Positions 61,114 through 64,000 of a stretch of 64,000 bases of DNA are shown here, one piece after another. The DNA comes from Verrucomicrobiota bacterium. GTDB taxonomy: Bacteria; Verrucomicrobiota; Verrucomicrobiia; Limisphaerales; JADLHS01. Numbering within the stretch: the first letter of the stretch is position 1; every line of letters begins with the position of its first letter. The notes under the pieces are model-generated. The model saw nothing but the letters and a program-made list of their open reading frames with translations, made no database searches and was not told the origin of the DNA. The stretch lies in the NCBI GenBank assembly GCA_029573725.1, contig JAKQDQ010000104.1:18049-82048 (forward strand), written 5' to 3'. A program made the translations under genes and the position numbers.

Positions 61114-61506
61114 ATGAAAAAAACGACCAGAAAAACTACTTCCAGCAAAGTGAACAAGACCAGCGCCAGGGCGGTTGCGGCGCCAACGCTCGCCGTGAGC
61201 ACCCGCAGCAGCCAGACGCAGTTGCCCGTACGGCAGGCGTCCGCCAGCCCGGCCGCCACGGTGACCATCGAGGCGAAAATTGATGTCGGCTTTGGCAACA
61301 ATCTGTTCGCCCGCGGCCAGGGCGGCGGGCTTTCCTGGGAACACGGCCTTCCACTGCAGAACATTGATTCGCGCACTTGGCGCCTGATCGTGCCGGCCAG
61401 GGAGCAGGTGCAATTCAAGCTGCTCATCAATGACTCCATCTGGGCGCAGGGAGAGGACGTAATTGCGACTCCCGGCAAAACCGTCGAAGTCACCCCGGCC
61501 TTTTAA
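61114..61506 (+). CDS. Small protein with basic N-terminus and CBM48/20-like domain
   Basis: A 130-residue protein. Seen: a Lys/Thr/Ser-rich N-terminal tail (MKKTTRKTTSSKVNKTSA), an Ala/Pro/Ser linker, and from about residue 60 a beta-sandwich resembling starch-binding modules: ATVTIEAKIDVGFGNNLFARG, LSWEHGLPLQNIDSRTWRL and VQFKLLINDSIWAQGEDV. Known: W-E-x-x-x-x-L, a bulky strand and F-K-x-x-(I/V)-N-D are features of CBM20/48 domains; here a stand-alone domain without an enzyme. It may bind glycogen or cell-wall glucan. The disordered basic tail suggests a protein or nucleic-acid contact. Upstream, 60930-61113 holds nothing recognisable. Confidence 0.6.
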   Translation: MKKTTRKTTSSKVNKTSARAVAAPTLAVSTRSSQTQLPVRQASASPAATVTIEAKIDVGFGNNLFARGQGGGLSWEHGLPLQNIDSRTWRLIVPAREQVQFKLLINDSIWAQGEDVIATPGKTVEVTPAF

Positions 61507-61588
61507 CCGGCCCCGGCGTCAATGCGGAGGCCCGGAGGCGGTGCGTGGTCCACGTGCCACGAGCCGGGCTGCGTGTCCGGGGTGGACC

Positions 61589-63415
61589 TTATTCGGCAGC
61601 GTAGGTTTTCACCTGAACCTGACGCGCGCTTTCCGGTGGAAAATGTAATTTCCCACGTCGGTAATCTTCGCGCCGCCACTGCAGGAATGCCGCACACTTG
61701 GCGGGAGTCGCCTTGTTGCGGAGCGGCCAATAACGCTGGAAATCCTGTTGCAGCTGGCGTAATGCCCTTCCGCCGCTTTGCGCCAGCGCTTTTGCCTGCG
61801 CCTGCTGACCGTGCGCCAGGGCTTGTTGCCAGTGCATGATCCGACACGATTCCTGGGCCATCCGTGCGGCCAGATCAAGTTCCGTCTGCAGGATGCGCGC
61901 GGCGGCGGACTCCGGGCGGCCCCGGGCTAAAATGGCGCGCTGGCGTTCCACCTCGTTCCCCGCGGCGGCAATCCGCCGCGCTTTAATGCGGGCATAGTAT
62001 TTGAGCCCGCTGCGGCAGAACAGTTCCCGCGTTTCGGGCGGAGGCGCGGCAATGACCGCGCCGAACGGCGTCACGTTGGCTTCGCAATAGCGGAATTTTT
62101 CGTGGGCCACGCCGAGCGCCAGAGCCGCCCGGGCGATGCGTTGCGTGCGGTCTTCATAAACCTCGCGACTCAACACCGGAACGAGCAGGGTCTCATCGAA
62201 CGACTGGCTGCACCACGCGTGCGCGGCGCCCACGACGTAGAGCGGCCAGCTCACCGCCAGCGGTTGGGGATGGCCGCCGTCGCCCCAGTCGGTGTTGAGG
62301 TATCCGCTCGCGCCGTGTTTGCGTCCGGCGCGGGCGGCGCTGCGCAGATTGGCCAGCGCCGTCCCGTGCCGGCCGATCAACGACATCCAGGTGGCCGTGC
62401 CCGGACACACGTAGAAAGGAATGCGGGATTGCGCAAATATCGCCGCCTCTTTATCAAACGGATGCGTGGCCTCGTAACCCCAGTTCAGCGCGATCACCGG
62501 CGACGGCAGGTGTTTGATCAGTTCCGGATGGTTCAGGATGATGTCGCCCCAAAACATCATGGTGCGGCCGCGACGGGTGACTTCGCGGTGAATCTGCTTC
62601 AGAAAATCCAGGTACACCCGGCCTTTGCCGCGGCGCGCGCAGAGTGCCCGGCTCCGGCCGCGCCCCAGATCCCAGGTCTCATCGCAACCGACGTTGAAAT
62701 AACGGCTGGAAAAATTCGGCAGCAATTCGTCGTACAGTTCCCGGATGAATTTGATCGTGCCCCGATGATTGGGCGCGAGGGTGGTGGGGAAGCGCAGGAA
62801 ATCACCGGTGGACCCTTCATACGGCTCGGAAACTTCCGCGAGCTGGCGCAACCGTGGATGTTCGAGAAAATAGCGCAGATGGCCGAAGGAGTTTTGATTC
62901 GGCACCAGGTCAATGCCGAGCTCGCGGCAGCGGGCGTCGAGCGTGCGAATCTCCCGGGCGGTCAGCGCACCCCACGCCTGCCAGACGGAGCGATAGCGGC
63001 GATAGGCAAACGTGTGCTCCGTGTAGAGTTGAAACTCGTTGATTTTGAAATCCGCCAGGCGCTCGACCAGATCAAGCAATGTTTCCAGTTTCGGCACCCG
63101 ACCGCGCGAGATGTCCAGCATCACGCCGCGCCGCGCGAAATCCGGCCAGTCGCGGATTTTGAGGCAGGGCAGGCGCCGGCCGTATGCGCGAAGCAGCTGA
63201 CGCAGCGTCGCCCCGGCGGCGCGCAAACCGCCCAGCTCGCGATATTCAACGCGCACGCCCTGGCGGCTGATCCTCAGCGAGTAACCTTCCGGATGGTCGG
63301 GCGCTTTGCGGCTGCGGACAAAGGAAAACGCCCGCAGCGGCTGGTTGGACGGCAGAACGAAACTCCCGGCGAGCCGTTCAAGTGAGCGGGGGTAGGGAAG
63401 CAGATTCAACTTCAT
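61589..63415 (-). CDS. GH20-type beta-N-acetylhexosaminidase-like protein
   Basis: A 608-residue protein with no signal peptide. Seen: an N-terminal alpha/beta domain (GVRVEYRELGGLRAAGATLRQLL, landmark GGLRAAGATLRQLL), then the catalytic barrel with RGVMLDISRGRVPKLETL, ADFKINEFQLYTEHTF, LGIDLVPNQNSFGHLRYFL, the Asp-Glu pair in NVGCDETWDLG, and MMFWGDIIL. Known: the D-E motif plus the GH20b-like N-terminal domain suits GH20 and related families acting on N-acetylhexosamines. The last 150 residues are helical and unusual for GH20. The intracellular location implied by the lack of a signal suggests that it works on imported oligosaccharides. Confidence 0.75.
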   Translation of the reverse strand: MKLNLLPYPRSLERLAGSFVLPSNQPLRAFSFVRSRKAPDHPEGYSLRISRQGVRVEYRELGGLRAAGATLRQLLRAYGRRLPCLKIRDWPDFARRGVMLDISRGRVPKLETLLDLVERLADFKINEFQLYTEHTFAYRRYRSVWQAWGALTAREIRTLDARCRELGIDLVPNQNSFGHLRYFLEHPRLRQLAEVSEPYEGSTGDFLRFPTTLAPNHRGTIKFIRELYDELLPNFSSRYFNVGCDETWDLGRGRSRALCARRGKGRVYLDFLKQIHREVTRRGRTMMFWGDIILNHPELIKHLPSPVIALNWGYEATHPFDKEAAIFAQSRIPFYVCPGTATWMSLIGRHGTALANLRSAARAGRKHGASGYLNTDWGDGGHPQPLAVSWPLYVVGAAHAWCSQSFDETLLVPVLSREVYEDRTQRIARAALALGVAHEKFRYCEANVTPFGAVIAAPPPETRELFCRSGLKYYARIKARRIAAAGNEVERQRAILARGRPESAAARILQTELDLAARMAQESCRIMHWQQALAHGQQAQAKALAQSGGRALRQLQQDFQRYWPLRNKATPAKCAAFLQWRREDYRRGKLHFPPESARQVQVKTYAAE

Positions 63416-63866
63416 CGAAAACTAGATTTGTTGTTCATGGAGCATCTGGCCGGATTGCAGAAAGGTGATGAGCAACCCGTCTCCACCGCAAAGCGTCGTT
63501 CCGGGAGATGCCAGTAACCCGCAGCCCGCGGGAGGCTTCCGGGGACCTGTCCGGCCATTGTGATGGTCGGAGAATCCGGTCATGGGAGGTTACCCGTTCC
63601 TGCACTCGGGGCAAGGCCCCGGGTAAATTCAAGTGACGGATCTCGGACATGGAATTCAACGTCGGGAAATCCACCCCCAATCACCCCCCGCAACAGACCG
63701 CCGGTGGCCCGGCCCGGTGCTCCGATCGCCAGTTCGGTCAGTTTGCCGGATGCTTCTGCTGCAAACTGATAGTCGCGCACCGGCGGGATTAAGAACCGGA
63801 TCCTCTGGACCGGCTTGCCGGGCGTCATCTTGTTGATCTTTTCAATCACCCGATCCTGGCGCGTGG
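63416..63866. other. Intergenic region without supported gene
   Basis: About 450 bp. Minus-strand frames at 63580-63849 and 63435-63680 lack recognisable motifs and overlap each other. I see no tRNA or clear hairpin. Confidence 0.4.
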
Positions 63867-64000
63867 CTACTTTTCGATCATTCCGGTGTTACGGGCGTAG
63901 TTGAAGAGGCCGCCGGCATCGACGACTGGGCGCACGTCGCCCAGTTGTTTGAACGAATAAACTTTGCCGGTTTCCCTGGCCGTCACCGTCGCGTTATCGA
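63867..64000 (-). CDS. C-terminus of a probable 3-isopropylmalate-dehydratase-type small subunit (partial)
   Basis: Only the last 43 or so codons are in the window, ending at the TAG at 63867-63869. Seen: ATVTARETGKVYSFKQLGD then VRPVVDAGGLFNYARNTGMI. Known: a T-G-K-x-(Y/F)-x-F strand followed by a helix with A-G-G-(L/I)-x-x-Y resembles the C-terminus of the small (swivel) subunit of archaeal-type LeuD/HacB proteins. The fragment is short, so the call is tentative. The N-terminal part lies beyond the window. Confidence 0.4.
   Translation of the reverse strand, partial: DNATVTARETGKVYSFKQLGDVRPVVDAGGLFNYARNTGMIEK

Noticed and set aside
63580..63849. Minus-strand 89-codon frame near the right end
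   Set aside because: Overlaps another open frame, no recognisable motif and no support for expression.
1..64000. CRISPR arrays, rRNA genes, prophage, plasmid origin
   Set aside because: No direct-repeat arrays, rRNA-like sequence, phage structural genes, integrase or replication genes were seen.

Overview
This is a high-GC bacterial chromosome segment, most likely from the Verrucomicrobiota (a Pedosphaera/Limisphaerales-like lineage). That assignment is inferred from gene content. It rests on a prepilin-type protein with the H-X9-DG motif, two DUF1501/DUF1800 pairs, many twin-arginine-secreted hydrolases, Ig-like and leucine-rich-repeat surface proteins with a shared C-terminal motif, and short palindromic repeats. 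No rRNA, CRISPR array, phage region or intact transposon is visible.

Layout. 0-5 kb: the end of an SMR efflux protein, then a small alpha-mannan utilisation block (FHS-family sugar permease, GH125, GH76). 4.8-16.1 kb: secreted or periplasmic proteins (TlpA-like thioredoxin, M2 dipeptidase, GH172/DUF2961, SGNH esterase, a large glycosidase-like protein, a propeller-like protein) and tRNA-Arg(CCG). 16-19.7 kb: a divergent locus with a glucosyl-3-phosphoglycerate synthase on one side and a GT4 glycosyltransferase plus HAD phosphatase on the other, with a perfect 8-bp dyad between them. It looks like a glucosylglycerate or mannosylglucosylglycerate osmolyte locus. 19.7-28.8 kb: prepilin-like protein, two cell-surface proteins and a GmhB-like phosphatase. 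28.8-35 kb (minus strand): NIPSNAP protein, an nrdR-hypothetical-HIT-exonuclease III operon, and a lysine 6-aminotransferase / piperideine-6-carboxylate dehydrogenase pair. 35-38.3 kb: the first DUF1800/DUF1501 pair. 38.4-43.2 kb: an ABC-2 exporter operon.

43.4-49.4 kb is the most interesting block: a six-gene ebo cluster, in the order (small EboA-position protein)-EboB-EboE-EboC-EboD-EboF. This widespread cluster has been linked in cyanobacteria to moving metabolite precursors to the periplasm, but its chemistry is unresolved. Here EboF appears to have lost several metal ligands of its enzyme superfamily. 49.4-54.7 kb is an accessory-looking segment that runs from a degenerate tRNA-Ala fragment to an intact tRNA-Ala(GGC). 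It holds a second DUF1501/DUF1800 pair, two inverted copies of a palindromic repeat and a decayed IS630-type transposase. 54.8-60.9 kb is a housekeeping run, yajQ-tilS-ftsH-rpe-phosphohexomutase. The window ends with a small CBM-like protein, a GH20 hexosaminidase-like protein and the C-terminus of a probable isopropylmalate-dehydratase-type small subunit.

Several genes have good -35/-10 matches (TTGnnn, 16-19 bp spacer, TAnnnT-like) whose -10 box ends only 6-11 nt before the start codon. This suggests that leaderless or nearly leaderless transcripts are common in this organism.
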